NCBI GenBank assembly: GCA_015258715.1
Contig: JABZHR010000001.1
Coordinates: 186,001 to 250,000 of the forward strand
Direction of reading: 5' to 3'
Origin: Atopobium sp.
Lineage (GTDB): Bacteria > Actinomycetota > Coriobacteriia > Coriobacteriales > Atopobiaceae
DNA: 64,000 nucleotides
The position numbers and the translations under genes were made by a program. Shown piece after piece: positions 27,699 to 35,236 of this stretch. How positions within the stretch are numbered: the stretch's first letter is position 1; every line of letters begins with the position of its first letter. Under the pieces are notes generated by a model, which had not been told where the DNA came from, made no database searches, and saw only the letters and a program-made list of their open reading frames with translations.

Positions 27699-27727
27699 GA
27701 CGGGTGCCCACTAAGTGGACACCCGTC
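27699..27727 (-). terminator. strong terminator-like hairpin between the IID gene and gntR
   Basis: A 13-bp stem with one wobble, a TAA loop (27699-27711 with 27715-27727) and TTTTAT on the minus strand. It begins 9 bp after the IID stop and ends 19 bp before the gntR ATG, so it both closes the PTS operon and gates the genes behind it. Confidence 0.85.
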
Positions 27728-27735
27728 GCACTTAC

Positions 27736-28815
27736 TTAACCCCAAATATATGGGAGAACGCCAAAGCCAGAACCAAGGAGTGCAATTACCAGAAGCAGGC
27801 AGATGCACATGATTGGAGTCCAGTTACGCTTTGCCATGAGGTAGTACAGGCAAAGGGTAAGAGCCAGTGGGATAAGCTTTGGGCAAACGCCGTCGAGGAT
27901 CTTCTGGATGTCAATGGAGACAGGAGAAGTAACTTCCTCGCCAACAGTTACCAGGTTAACACCGTTGCCGACTGGAGCAATAGCAGTAGTACCGTCCTTG
28001 CCGTCAGCAGTCTTGCCGCCGATGAACTTAACGGACTCAGGATTCTTCTTGTAGTCAGAATAAGAACCCTCAGCAAAGAGTGCCTTGTCATACTGACCAG
28101 AAGCAAGCTGCTCGTCAGAAAGAGTTACCTGAGAAAGAACAACGCTGTGTGTCTCACCGTTAGGGATGTTTGCGCCAGCGCCAAGCTTGGTTCCACCGTA
28201 GCAGACAACCAGGCAGCCAACAACAAAAACACCCAGGATAGAAGCAGCACGAGTGAACTCTTTTGCGTTCTCGGTGAGCAGGGTAATTGCGTCAGTACCC
28301 ATCTTGTAAGAAAGATTCATCAGCCAATAACGTACAGCAAACTGTGCGATGTTGAAGATGATAAGGAACAAGAATGGTGCAAAGACATTGCCGGAAATTG
28401 CCATGTTAGAGGTAATACCAGCAGTAATTGGAACAAGGGTGAACCAGAACAGTGCGTCACCAATGCCGCCCAGAGGACCCATTGCAGAAACGCGGACTGC
28501 ACGAATGGTTGGGATATCCAGCTTGTTCTGCTCAAGGGAGAGAACAATACCCATAACAAAAGTAACCAAGAATGGGTGGGTATTGTAGAACTCAAGGTTG
28601 TGACTCATGGAAGCAGCAAGGTCATCCTTGTTGTCACCGTGAATCTTCTCAAGACCAGGGAGGATACCGTAGAGCCAACCAGCTGCCTGCATTCTCTCGT
28701 AGTTGAAGGAAGCCTGCAGGAACAGGGAGCGCCATACCATCTTGTTGAGCGTCTTCTGATCAAGTGGCTCAGCAGGAGTGGTGTTCTGATAGGTATCAGG
28801 AATATTAAATGCCAT
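27736..28815 (-). CDS. mannose-family PTS IID component with a central insertion
   Basis: This 359-residue membrane component, against about 270-300 for most IIDs, starts with the family block RSLFLQASFNYERMQAAGW and contains GGIGDALFWFTLVPI. An extra hydrophilic stretch of roughly 60-70 residues (about 235-310, with YSDYKKNPESV and GGKTADGKDGT) precedes the conserved IQKILDGVCPKLIPL region. With IIC it forms the membrane channel. ATG 28815 is preceded by GGAGGTGA and overlaps the IIC gene by 11 bp. Confidence 0.92.
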   Translation of the reverse strand: MAFNIPDTYQNTTPAEPLDQKTLNKMVWRSLFLQASFNYERMQAAGWLYGILPGLEKIHGDNKDDLAASMSHNLEFYNTHPFLVTFVMGIVLSLEQNKLDIPTIRAVRVSAMGPLGGIGDALFWFTLVPITAGITSNMAISGNVFAPFLFLIIFNIAQFAVRYWLMNLSYKMGTDAITLLTENAKEFTRAASILGVFVVGCLVVCYGGTKLGAGANIPNGETHSVVLSQVTLSDEQLASGQYDKALFAEGSYSDYKKNPESVKFIGGKTADGKDGTTAIAPVGNGVNLVTVGEEVTSPVSIDIQKILDGVCPKLIPLALTLCLYYLMAKRNWTPIMCICLLLVIALLGSGFGVLPYIWG

Positions 28816-29611
28816 CTTCGAAGTCACCTCCAGCAACAACAGCAGGAGCAGCATTCTTCATCTTGGTCTGGAGCTGGTAATCCCAGAATGCGATACCAAA
28901 GCCGATGAGAGCAAGAAGCAGAAGTGCTGGACCAGAGAGCTCAGGAATGCTGATAAATACGATTGCAGCTGCAAAGCCCATGAGGAAGAAGCCCCAAAGC
29001 TCGCGAGAAACCATAACCTTCAGCAGGATTGCAAAGCCGACGAAGCGCATCATGCCACCAGCGACGGACAGTGCATTCATGAGCCACTTTGGAATTGCAG
29101 TGGTGATCTGAGTGCCAAATGCAGCGCCACCCAGGAAGAACAGGGTAACAATGACACCAAAGAAGAGGCCAAGAGCAGCCATTGCACCATAGTTGATACG
29201 AGCAATTCCCTTAGGATCGGCCTTCTCGGCGTATGCATCAGCAGTTGCCATTACAGGGGACATAATGGTAAAGATGATGGTTACTGCATACTGACCAAGC
29301 AGAGAGAATGGAATTGCTGCAGCTACAGCAGCCATTGGCTCAAGCTTAGTAGTGATTGCAAAGACTGCAGACATAATGCCGCCGATAACCGCGTTAGGTG
29401 GCTGAGCACCACCAACAGGCATGTTGCCGATGGTCATAAGCTGATAAGTACCACCAACAATGAGACCAGTCTGAACGTCACCAAGAATCAAACCAACCAA
29501 AAAACCAGTTACGATTGGCTGGTAAAGAGACTCGAGGAAACTAAACTGATCGATGCCAGCGATAAACGCAACGATGAAAATTAATAACACCTGAATAGGG
29601 CTAACATCCAT
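28805..29611 (-). CDS. mannose-family PTS IIC component
   Basis: This 268-residue polytopic membrane protein has the family N terminus SPIQVLLIFIVAFIAGIDQF, GLILGDVQTGLIVGGTYQLMTIG (in two blocks) and PVGGAQPPNAVIGG. It forms the sugar-translocating channel with IID. ATG 29611 is preceded by GGAGGAG. The 138-bp spacer to the IIB gene contains two hairpins, which may adjust membrane versus soluble subunit output. Confidence 0.93.
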   Translation of the reverse strand: MDVSPIQVLLIFIVAFIAGIDQFSFLESLYQPIVTGFLVGLILGDVQTGLIVGGTYQLMTIGNMPVGGAQPPNAVIGGIMSAVFAITTKLEPMAAVAAAIPFSLLGQYAVTIIFTIMSPVMATADAYAEKADPKGIARINYGAMAALGLFFGVIVTLFFLGGAAFGTQITTAIPKWLMNALSVAGGMMRFVGFAILLKVMVSRELWGFFLMGFAAAIVFISIPELSGPALLLLALIGFGIAFWDYQLQTKMKNAAPAVVAGGDFEDGI

Positions 29612-29643
29612 CTTAACTCCTCCTTTCAAACACACCATAACTA

Positions 29644-29713
29644 CCGATGACGATGATCGGCAGACTATCCGAATACCTTTGCCAACCTGCTAGAAACGTT
29701 GCACCATTGCAAC
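29644..29713 (-). promoter_or_regulatory. two hairpins in the IIB-IIC spacer
   Basis: GTTGCA/TGCAAC (29698-29713, 4-base loop) and CCGAT/ATCGG (29644-29660) lie between the IIB stop and the IIC ribosome site. They could protect 3' ends or tune relative expression; no function is proven. Confidence 0.5.
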
Positions 29714-29749
29714 TTTTTGTAATCTCTACCAGGAAGTTGCGCGCAAAAC

Positions 29750-30232
29750 TTACTCGAATAGCTTTGAGATATCCTCGACCGGGGTCGTAGGAACACGCCT
29801 AATCTCTAGAGTCACCCCCAATTCCTGAAGCTCACGAAAGGCAGCGACGTCCTTATCGTCTACCGCCACACTTGTGGCGACCTGTCGCTTTCCCTCAGCC
29901 ATGTGCATATTGCCGATGTTCACTTTTTTGATTGGAACACCGCCCTTAACCAGAGTGAGGACATCCTCTGGATTCTCGGCAACTAAGAAAATGTGCTGGC
30001 TTGCTGAAGCCTTGTGGATAACATCGATAGTTTTCTGGAGCGTAAAGTACCTGGTTGCAACACCGTTTGGTGCAGCCATATCCATGAGGCCCTGGCGCAT
30101 CTTATTGCCTGCGACCTCGTCATTAGCAACAAGGATGAGATTTGTTCCAAGGGTGCCGTTCCACTGAGTAGCAACCTGACCATGAATCAAACGATTATCG
30201 ATTCGAGCAAGCTTGATATCTGGTTCTCCCAT
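29750..30232 (-). CDS. mannose-family PTS IIB component
   Basis: This 161-residue cytoplasmic phosphotransfer protein has active-site H17 in RIDNRLIHGQVATQW, which takes phosphate from IIA and passes it to the sugar. Length and the C-terminal LEIRRVPTTPVEDI block are typical of the sorbose/N-acetylgalactosamine branch. ATG 30232 has GGAGA about seven bases upstream. It sits between the YajC-like and IIC genes. Confidence 0.93.
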   Translation of the reverse strand: MGEPDIKLARIDNRLIHGQVATQWNGTLGTNLILVANDEVAGNKMRQGLMDMAAPNGVATRYFTLQKTIDVIHKASASQHIFLVAENPEDVLTLVKGGVPIKKVNIGNMHMAEGKRQVATSVAVDDKDVAAFRELQELGVTLEIRRVPTTPVEDISKLFE

Positions 30233-30251
30233 AACAAGTTCTCCTCTCTTT

Positions 30252-30291
30252 GCGCGCACACTTGTGCGTGCTATCTGCGATTTTCATCGCA
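30252..30291 (-). promoter_or_regulatory. paired hairpins ahead of the IIB gene
   Basis: A near-perfect 8-bp stem (30252-30271) and a perfect 6-bp stem TGCGAT/ATCGCA with a GAAA tetraloop on the minus strand (30276-30291) lie in the spacer between the YajC-like gene and IIB. The second is a very stable RNA hairpin and suggests a processing or translation-control site. Confidence 0.5.
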
Positions 30292-30327
30292 CTACTCGCA
30301 ACTTGCGCTGCGTGTTTTACTGCAAAT

Positions 30328-30618
30328 TTATTTATTGTTGGAAACGCTGATTAACGACCAACGATCCAACGTGATGACCACATTTGGAGCAAACTCAACA
30401 TCTACTGTTTCTTTTTTAACGTTTTTAACTACGCCATACATTCCGCTGTTAGTCTTAACTTTCTGACCTGCATGAAGATTCTTCAGAAACTCTGAAGTTG
30501 TTCCCGCCTTTTTAGAAGAGGCTCTCCAAATAAAGAAGGAATAAATAAGGCCCAAAATTACTAAGAACGCGAGAAGAACAATGGATGAAGCAAGAATGTT
30601 CTCTGCTAGATTTGCCAT
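30328..30618 (-). CDS. YajC-like membrane protein inside the PTS operon
   Basis: This 96-residue protein has one N-terminal membrane segment (about 12-33) and a small cytoplasmic domain with the YajC pattern LHAGQKVKTNSGMYGVVKNV. General YajC partners SecDF, but copies within mannose-type PTS operons are known in Gram-positive bacteria and their role there is unclear. ATG 30618 is six bases after GGAG; the ATG at 30624 touches the ribosome site and is unlikely. Whether it is the genome's only YajC cannot be told from this window. Confidence 0.85.
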   Translation of the reverse strand: MANLAENILASSIVLLAFLVILGLIYSFFIWRASSKKAGTTSEFLKNLHAGQKVKTNSGMYGVVKNVKKETVDVEFAPNVVITLDRWSLISVSNNK

Positions 30619-30651
30619 GTGCATCTCCTTAACTCAACAACAAAACGCTAC

Positions 30652-31098
30652 TTAAATACCATCGTCTCCGAAGATGTCATCTTCCGGCTCAACCTCAAGC
30701 TCAAGCTCAAGACGCTTATGGACAACTCCCTGGCTACCGGCTAAAACAGCAGTATCAACCAGCTCTTCAAGAGAGGTGTCTGCCATGCGGCTACCAAGTG
30801 TTTCAAGAAGCATAGGAAGGTTTGTACCGGTAACAACTTCTACGTTTGAATAACTCTGAGCAATAATCATTGCCTGATTAAAAGGCGTTCCACCAAGCAG
30901 GTCGCAGAAAACCAGTACACCGTCAGTAGTGTCAAGAAGATCGGAAATTGTGGCAGCAAGAGTTTCTGGGTACGTTGCAGCACCGGCTTCAATAAAAGGA
31001 ACGGGAACAAAAGCTTCTTGCTCACCAGCAATCATCTTTAAAGCATCAGCAAGACCATTTGCAAATGTTCCATGACCAGTTAGAACGCAACCTACCAT
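30652..31098 (-). CDS. mannose-family PTS IIA component
   Basis: This 148-residue cytoplasmic protein has active H9 in TGHGTFANGL, which accepts phosphate from HPr, and the DLLGGTPFNQA signature. It is the first gene of the operon IIA-YajC-IIB-IIC-IID. The acidic C-terminal tail (EPEDDIFGDDGI) is unremarkable. AAGGAG lies at proper spacing from ATG 31098. Confidence 0.93.
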   Translation of the reverse strand: MVGCVLTGHGTFANGLADALKMIAGEQEAFVPVPFIEAGAATYPETLAATISDLLDTTDGVLVFCDLLGGTPFNQAMIIAQSYSNVEVVTGTNLPMLLETLGSRMADTSLEELVDTAVLAGSQGVVHKRLELELEVEPEDDIFGDDGI

Positions 31099-31206
31099 GT
31101 CAAACTCCTTTCAAAGAGCTGGAAACTATCTGGGGAGCTACACGGAAAACATTAGGGGTGTTGAAGCTTTCTCAAAGTGGTAGATACCAGATAACAACCT
31201 AACATA

Positions 31207-31212
31207 AGTATA
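31207..31212 (-). promoter_or_regulatory. candidate -10 element of the PTS operon
   Basis: TATACT on the minus strand lies about 110 bases before the IIA start. I find no good -35 at 16-18 bases, which would suit an activated promoter, so the call is tentative. Confidence 0.3.
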
Positions 31213-31253
31213 GTCTAGAGAGCTTCTTGTGATGTGTACGTTAACAATCGACG

Positions 31254-31285
31254 GTTTAACGGTATTATTTTTACCGTAAACGGTA
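31254..31285. promoter_or_regulatory. overlapping palindromes, candidate operator
   Basis: TACCGT-AA-ACGGTA (31272-31285) is a 6+6 dyad, and its left arm also pairs with an upstream GTTTAACGGTA (31254-31264) to form a longer imperfect palindrome. The half-site CGGTA is repeated three times. A dimeric regulator, for example the nearby GntR protein, is the obvious candidate. Confidence 0.5.
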
Positions 31286-31526
31286 CGTTCATTGTTATTT
31301 TCGCAGGTAGATATATGGATAAATTGTGATGATGCTCTAAAAAGTTAGAGATTTTCCTGAAAAATTAGAAGTTCTTATAACGCACCTTTATACGTAATAA
31401 ATGGAGTAAACAACCCTAAAATCCTGCTCAAATACGGCGAGAAAATAAAATTGGTATTAAGAAGTTATGTACTGGTATCTTTTTTTATAACATCTAAAGA
31501 AAAGTTTCTTGAAGGCGCTTTGGTTA

Positions 31527-31551
31527 AATAGATTCAACCCAATTCTATTTG
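31527..31551. promoter_or_regulatory. palindrome upstream of the sugar kinase gene
   Basis: A perfect 7-bp inverted repeat AAATAGA/TCTATTT with an 11-base centre lies about 85 bp before the kinase start. It could be an operator for the kinase/aldolase transcript. Its half-site differs from the palindromes at 31254-31285. Confidence 0.4.
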
Positions 31552-31635
31552 CAGCGGCAAAGATCCATAGTGTTTCTCGCTCCTGCTATTCTCTAGGCAC
31601 TCATCGTGCACTGTCTTTTTGACGAGGTGATATGC

Positions 31636-32571
31636 GTGATTGTTACCGTAACACTCAATGCATCCATTGATAAGGCATACTATCTAGATTCTCCTGTTGT
31701 AGATGGAACCGTGCATAGAGTCTCGGTAGTAGATAACAGCGCAGGCGGCAAAGGACTTAACGCCTCACGAGCCATTACCACCCTTAATTACCCCGTATGT
31801 GCTACGGGATTTGTGGGCGGCAATAACGGTAGATACCTTGTTGAGCTGGCTCATAAAGATGGCATTACCAGCGATTTTATTTATACCGAGCAAGAGACTC
31901 GCTCATGCATCAACATTCTGGAGCCAAGCGGACAGTCAACTGAGTTTTTAGAGCCTGGTCAGCCCGTTCTTCCTGAAGAATTCCTTGCCTTCAAGGCAAA
32001 ACTTGTGCAGCTTATCAAAGAAGCTGAGGTTGTCACCTTTAACGGCAGTATTCCAAAAGGCATTTCTGCTGCTAATTACAAAGAGCTTATTGAAGAGACT
32101 ATGGCTGCTGGTGTGCCTTGCATTGTAGATGCCTCGAGCGCACTACTCACCTCCTGCATTGATGCTCTTCCTACCATGATCAAACCAAATACCGATGAAA
32201 TCGGTCAGCTTCTAGGAAGAGAAGTAACCACAGAAGATGAGGTCATCGCGGCAGCTCAGGAGCTGCATAAACGCGGCATTAAAATTGTAGTTGTCTCGCT
32301 TGGTGCAAAAGGTGCGCTGATGGTTTCTGATGAAGGAACCTTTAGAGCAAATCCGCCAAAAATCGAGGCTATCAATCCTGTTGGCGCAGGAGATACCCTT
32401 GTTGGCTCATTTGCTGTTGCGCTTGCTCAGAAAAAGCCAACTTCAGAGTGTCTTACCTTTGCGCTGTCTTGCGCTACCGCAAGTTGTCTTTCTGCAGGTA
32501 CCGGACGCTTTGATCAAGCTGTTGCAGCAGAAATTCATAAGCAGGTAGCAATCAAAAAGATTGCTGAGTAA
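31636..32571 (+). CDS. PfkB-family hexose-phosphate kinase (1-phosphofructokinase/tagatose-6-phosphate kinase type)
   Basis: This 311-residue ribokinase-fold kinase has TVTLNASIDKAYY at the N terminus, NSAGGKGLNASRA (substrate and PfkB signature 1) and INPVGAGDTLVGSFAVAL (signature 2 with the catalytic Asp). GTG 31636 is the likely start, with GAGG about eight bases upstream; the longer frame from 31606 lacks a ribosome site. Next to a class II aldolase and AgaS/NagA genes, it probably phosphorylates tagatose-6-phosphate to the bisphosphate, though fructose-1-phosphate is possible from sequence alone. Confidence 0.9.
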   Translation: MIVTVTLNASIDKAYYLDSPVVDGTVHRVSVVDNSAGGKGLNASRAITTLNYPVCATGFVGGNNGRYLVELAHKDGITSDFIYTEQETRSCINILEPSGQSTEFLEPGQPVLPEEFLAFKAKLVQLIKEAEVVTFNGSIPKGISAANYKELIEETMAAGVPCIVDASSALLTSCIDALPTMIKPNTDEIGQLLGREVTTEDEVIAAAQELHKRGIKIVVVSLGAKGALMVSDEGTFRANPPKIEAINPVGAGDTLVGSFAVALAQKKPTSECLTFALSCATASCLSAGTGRFDQAVAAEIHKQVAIKKIAE

Positions 32572-32630
32572 GTCACCGCAAGACGGGTTTCTCGCCAAAG
32601 GTTACAAAGACAAAACGATTTCTAGAAAAG

Positions 32631-32661
32631 TTGCATAACAGAGTAAGAGAAACGTTACAAT
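32631..32661 (+). promoter_or_regulatory. possible promoter ahead of the aldolase gene
   Basis: TTGCAT (32631-32636) and TACAAT (32656-32661) are separated by 19 bases, slightly more than ideal, about 45 bp before the aldolase ATG. It may give the aldolase its own supply independent of the kinase. Confidence 0.35.
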
Positions 32662-32706
32662 TTTTTCAGTCAATTAAAGAGCCCATAAGGGCGAAAGGAG
32701 CAATAG

Positions 32707-33558
32707 ATGTTCGTTACTACTAAGCAGATGCTTCTTGACGCACAGGCTGGCCATTATGCTGTTGGCGCCTTTAACGTTGAGAACCTTGAGTTTGTAATGG
32801 CTGTTGTTAAGGCAGCAGAAGAGCGCCGCTCCCCTGTTATTCTTCAGACCACTCCTGGTACCATCAAGTACGCAAGCCTTGATTACTTTGCAGCAATGGT
32901 TCGTTGTGCTGCTGAAGAGGCAACTGTTCCTGTTGCTCTTCATCTTGATCACGGTGACGGCTTTGACCGCTGCATTCAGGCAGCTCGTGCTGGTTACACT
33001 TCCGTCATGATTGACGGCTCTCACGTTCCTTTTGAGGACAATATTGCCCTTACCGCATCGGTCACCAAGTTTGCTGGCCCTATCAACCTTCCTGTTGAGG
33101 CAGAGCTTGGCAAAGTTGGCGGCAAAGAAGACGACGGTCCAGCTGTTGAGGGCGAGAACCCCTACACTGATCCAGACCAGGCTGAAGAGTTTGTTGCACG
33201 CACCAACTGCACTTCTCTTGCAGTTGGTGTTGGTACCGCTCACGGCGTCTACCACGGCACTCCTCACATTGAGCAGGGTGTCCTGAAGGCAATCCGTCAG
33301 CGTCTTGATATTCCTCTGGTTCTTCACGGTACTTCTGGCGTGCCAGATGACCAGGTAGCAGAGGCAATCCAGAACGGCGTTTGCAAGGTCAACTACGCAA
33401 CTGAACTCCGCCAGGTCTTTACCGCAGCCTTCATGAAGTACATGTCCGAGAACCCTGGCAACTTTGATCCAAAGAAGCCTTCCGTTCCTGGTATGGAAGC
33501 AATCACCCAGATCGTTGCAAGCCACATGGATAACCTGGGCTCTTCCCACAAGGCTTAA
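32707..33558 (+). CDS. class II ketose-bisphosphate aldolase, tagatose/fructose-bisphosphate type
   Basis: This 283-residue zinc aldolase has the catalytic/metal block LHLDHGDGFDRCIQAARAG, SVMIDGSH, VEAELGKVGG, GTAHGVYHG and LHGTSGVPDD. Length and motifs match both GatY/KbaY tagatose-bisphosphate aldolases and short FbaA enzymes. The context (AgaS, NagA, PfkB kinase) favours splitting tagatose-1,6-bisphosphate to DHAP and glyceraldehyde-3-phosphate. It could equally be the housekeeping Fba; absence or presence of a second aldolase elsewhere would decide. AAAGGAG precedes the ATG. Confidence 0.92.
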   Translation: MFVTTKQMLLDAQAGHYAVGAFNVENLEFVMAVVKAAEERRSPVILQTTPGTIKYASLDYFAAMVRCAAEEATVPVALHLDHGDGFDRCIQAARAGYTSVMIDGSHVPFEDNIALTASVTKFAGPINLPVEAELGKVGGKEDDGPAVEGENPYTDPDQAEEFVARTNCTSLAVGVGTAHGVYHGTPHIEQGVLKAIRQRLDIPLVLHGTSGVPDDQVAEAIQNGVCKVNYATELRQVFTAAFMKYMSENPGNFDPKKPSVPGMEAITQIVASHMDNLGSSHKA

Positions 33559-33606
33559 GCGTCAAGGCATAGCCGTCGCACGTATCCTGCTTTTGCAGAT
33601 AAAAAC

Positions 33607-33638
33607 AAGGCGAGAAGATCGATTGGTCTTCTCGCCTT
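33607..33638. terminator. bidirectional terminator built from two copies of the GCGAGAA word
   Basis: A perfect 12-bp stem (33607-33618 with 33627-33638) and 8-base loop lie between the convergent aldolase and ilvE genes. Each arm contains GCGAGAAG in opposite orientation. Confidence 0.88.
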
Positions 33639-33674
33639 TGTGTTAAAAGCAAAGCGCTATTGAAAACGCAAGCC

Positions 33675-34721
33675 TTAGCAAATCTTGCAAATCCAGTCTG
33701 CTTCTGGAGCCTCAATCTCGCCAGACTGAATGCTGGTCAGCGTGTTGCGAAGCTTGGACATAACTGGTCCAACAGCCTCCATACCAGCACCAAAGACAAT
33801 CTCTTTCTGGCCGTCGACAACTTTGCCAACAGGAGAAATAACAGCAGCGGTACCGCACATGCCGCACTCAACAAACTGGTCAAGCTCATCAAAGCGAACA
33901 GGACGCTCAACAACCTTCATGCCCAGCATGTCTTTAGCAACCGTTGCCAAAGAGCGGCGGGTAATAGAAGGCAAAATGGAGTCAGTGTAAGACTGTGGAA
34001 TAACCAGAGTTCCCTCTTTATCAACAAAGAGGAAGTTTGCGCCACTGGACTCCTCAACATAGGTACGAGAACCAGAGTCAAGATACATGCTATCAGCAAA
34101 GCCCTGCTCATGTGCCCAGGTAGTTGGGTACAGCGACATAGCGTAGTTCAGACCAGCCTTGATATTGCCGGTTCCGTGAGGAGCAGCACGGTCATAAGGA
34201 GAAACGGTCAGTGCAACAGGAGCAACGCCGTTAGAGTAATACGCTCCAACTGGAGTGACCATGATGTGGAATTCATAAGTAGGAGATGGCTTAACACCAA
34301 CGGTATTGCCGGTACCAATCATAAATGGACGAACATACAGCGTAGCGCCTGTGCCAAATGGTGGAACCCAAGCTGCGTTTGCAGAAACAACCTCTTTAAC
34401 AGCAGCAACAAACCTATCCTCAGGAAATGGTGGCATGACAAGACGAGATGCAGAGTCAACCATACGCTGGGCGTTAAGGTTTGGACGGAAGCATACAATA
34501 TCGCCAGAGACAGTGGTATAGGCCTTTAAGCCCTCAAAAACTTCCTGGCAATAATGGAAGATGTTTGCGCATTCAGACAGCGTGATGCTGTGATCAGTGG
34601 TAAGGCCACCCTCATCCCAAGCACCGTCTTTGTAGTGGGCAACGTAGCTGTAGTCGCACTGCGTATATGCAAAGCCAAGTGCTGTCCAATCGATGTCTTT
34701 CTTCTCCACTGAGTTTGCCAT
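33675..34721 (-). CDS. ilvE: branched-chain amino acid aminotransferase
   Basis: This 348-residue fold-type IV PLP enzyme transfers amino groups between glutamate and the keto acids of leucine, isoleucine and valine. It shows YCQEVFEGLKAY near the N terminus, the PLP-lysine block GTGNIKAGLNYAMSLYP and YVEESSGANFLFV. Length fits the 340-360-residue bacterial/eukaryotic-type BCAT. It is a single-gene transcript facing the aldolase terminator, with a divergent DUF488 gene on its other side. Confidence 0.95.
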   Translation of the reverse strand: MANSVEKKDIDWTALGFAYTQCDYSYVAHYKDGAWDEGGLTTDHSITLSECANIFHYCQEVFEGLKAYTTVSGDIVCFRPNLNAQRMVDSASRLVMPPFPEDRFVAAVKEVVSANAAWVPPFGTGATLYVRPFMIGTGNTVGVKPSPTYEFHIMVTPVGAYYSNGVAPVALTVSPYDRAAPHGTGNIKAGLNYAMSLYPTTWAHEQGFADSMYLDSGSRTYVEESSGANFLFVDKEGTLVIPQSYTDSILPSITRRSLATVAKDMLGMKVVERPVRFDELDQFVECGMCGTAAVISPVGKVVDGQKEIVFGAGMEAVGPVMSKLRNTLTSIQSGEIEAPEADWICKIC

Positions 34722-34857
34722 GGCTTTCCTTTCTCCGTGGGTTTTAAAGAATGAACTTCATCATAAACATGCGGATATGAATACCTAGTCCTATTAAATA
34801 GTTTGTAACCGAATAGATATTTTGCGGTATAACGTACATGAGCTGAAGGGAGCAAAA

Positions 34858-35217
34858 ATGAATATCAAACTTAAGAGGACTTACGATGCGCCAGAAGCTG
34901 ACGATGGGTATCGCGTGCTCGTTGATAGACTGTGGCCTCGTGGTATCAAAAAAGAGAACCTACACGCTGATGAATGGGCTAAAACCATTGCTCCTACTAC
35001 TGAGTGCAGAAAAGCATTCAACCACGATCCAAAGCGCTTTGATAGCTTTGTGTCTACCTATACAGCTGAACTTGACAGCAATCCTGACGCAGATGCCTTT
35101 GTTGAACAGCTTAAAAAGCTTGATCGATCTACCGTGACACTGCTTTTCTCGGACAAAGACACTACGTACAACAATGCCGTAGTGCTCAAAAAGTGGCTTG
35201 AGGCTAAGCTTAAGTAA
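34858..35217 (+). CDS. DUF488-family protein
   Basis: This 119-residue protein carries the hallmark RVLVDRLWPRGIKKE and the later FNHDPKRFDSFVSTY and TLLFSDKDTTYNNAVVLKKWL stretches of DUF488. The family role is not established. ATG 34858 is supported by AGGGAG; an open frame from 34822 has no ribosome site. It ends 19 bp before the convergent murI gene with no obvious terminator between them. Confidence 0.88.
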   Translation: MNIKLKRTYDAPEADDGYRVLVDRLWPRGIKKENLHADEWAKTIAPTTECRKAFNHDPKRFDSFVSTYTAELDSNPDADAFVEQLKKLDRSTVTLLFSDKDTTYNNAVVLKKWLEAKLK

Positions 35218-35236
35218 TACGCTTACCCAGCCACGC

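Larger units (their letters stand above)
31099..31635. other. divergent control region of the amino-sugar locus
   Basis: These 537 bp separate the leftward PTS operon from the rightward kinase/aldolase genes and hold no credible gene. The contents are operator-like palindromes (31254-31285 and 31527-31551), a minus-strand TATACT (31207-31212) as a -10 candidate, and two copies of the GCGAGAAA word (31437 and 31574). The promoters for both directions must lie here. Confidence 0.7.

Noticed and set aside
27715..28908. 397-codon open frame on the + strand across the PTS IID gene
   Set aside because: It lies entirely opposite a well-supported PTS gene, has no ribosome site and its translation is low in hydrophobic order and shows no family features.
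32674..33549. 291-codon open frame opposite the class II aldolase
   Set aside because: Antisense shadow of a gene with full catalytic motifs; no ribosome site and cysteine-rich nonsense-like composition.
33660..34529. 289-codon open frame opposite ilvE
   Set aside because: Antisense shadow; the ilvE frame has PLP motifs and a proper start.
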